Assembly (NCBI GenBank): GCA_945901835.1
Contig: CAMDMH010000210.1
Location: 1-6,193 of the forward strand
Source: Devosia equisanguinis
Lineage (GTDB): Bacteria > Pseudomonadota > Alphaproteobacteria > Rhizobiales > Hyphomicrobiaceae
Direction: 5' to 3'
Length of the DNA stretch: 6,193 bases
The translations under genes were made by a program, and so were the position numbers. Shown in pieces: positions 6,067-6,193 of this stretch; within the stretch, counting starts at the first letter, position 1; each line of letters opens with the position of its first letter. The notes below the pieces were generated by a model. The model was not told where the DNA came from, searched no databases, and saw only the letters and a list, made by a program, of their open reading frames with translations.

Positions 6067-6086
6067 ACCCGGAGGGTCTGACACCA
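6067..6086 (+). repeat. Dispersed repeat, copy 2 (ACCCGGAGGGTCTGACACCA)
   Basis: It is 19/20 identical to 300-319 and in the same orientation, 5.77 kb apart. Its GGGTCTGAC core is also the right arm of the inverted repeat 35 bp to the left, so the two are probably parts of one composite repeat element. It sits eight bases after the minus-strand gene's stop codon. Confidence 0.6.
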
Positions 6087-6094
6087 CGTGCGGC

Positions 6095-6193
6095 TCAAAG
6101 CGGGAAGTACATGTCCAGCCAGTCCTTGACGATCGGGCGGACGCGGCCACCCGATGCGGCGAACATGAAGTGGTGCGTCTCGCAGAAGAGATG
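6095..6193 (-). CDS. C-terminal end of an unidentified gene (possibly SnoaL/NTF2-like)
   Basis: The minus strand is open from the right edge to the TGA at 6097-6095, giving 32 residues: HLFCETHHFMFAASGGRVRP followed by IVKDWLDMYFPL. Codon use is that of the neighbouring real genes. The pattern of a histidine-rich strand (ETHHFMF), a turn with Gly-Gly, a strand (RVRPIV) and a final DWLDMY is seen at the end of many SnoaL/NTF2-like proteins. That would make it a second member next to the one at 5444-5884. An alpha/beta hydrolase C-terminus is also possible. With only the tail visible I do not assign a function. Confidence 0.6.
   Translation of the reverse strand, partial: HLFCETHHFMFAASGGRVRPIVKDWLDMYFPL

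Overview
The window is high-GC DNA in a typical alphaproteobacterial style: GC-rich third codon positions, GTG as well as ATG starts, a Bug/TctC-type solute-binding protein and degenerate mobile-element debris. A Rhizobiales-type soil bacterium (Bradyrhizobium/Rhodopseudomonas-like) is my best guess, but no rRNA or marker gene is present to prove it.

Left part (1-1432) is a decaying accessory region. It opens with the N-terminal end of an IS1182-type transposase on the minus strand, running off the left edge. About 450 bp follow without a gene I can name. Next comes a well-preserved 3' end of a group II intron (domains V and VI, minus strand, 602-674). It is joined almost directly to the C-terminal piece of a Uma2-family nuclease gene (plus strand) that has lost its catalytic N-terminal half. 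Convergent to that is a small exported lipocalin-like gene split by a single in-frame TGA.

Middle part (1525-5432) is intact. A DUF808/YedI-type inner-membrane protein (minus) is divergent from a Bug/TctC periplasmic carboxylate-binding protein (plus). The latter is followed 141 bp downstream, in the same orientation, by a gamma-glutamyltransferase-fold Ntn-hydrolase of the HpxW (oxamate amidohydrolase)/YwrD type. A plausible reading is that the binding protein captures a small carboxylate and the hydrolase acts on an amide in the same catabolic context. No TctA/TctB membrane subunits are present here, so the pairing is an inference.

Right part (5444-6193) carries a SnoaL/NTF2-like small protein on the minus strand, tail to tail with the hydrolase. 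Upstream of it is a perfect 12-bp inverted repeat (GGGGTCAGACCC, 3-nt loop), with a related repeat copy beside it. At the right edge is the C-terminal end of another minus-strand gene. A 20-bp repeat (19/20 identical) occurs near both ends of the window (300-319 and 6067-6086), in the same orientation.

I see no tRNA, rRNA, CRISPR array or convincing new defence or biosynthetic system. The most interesting points are the intron/Uma2 junction, the stop-interrupted exported gene, the altered substrate-site residues of the GGT-fold enzyme, and the GGGTCTGAC repeat family.
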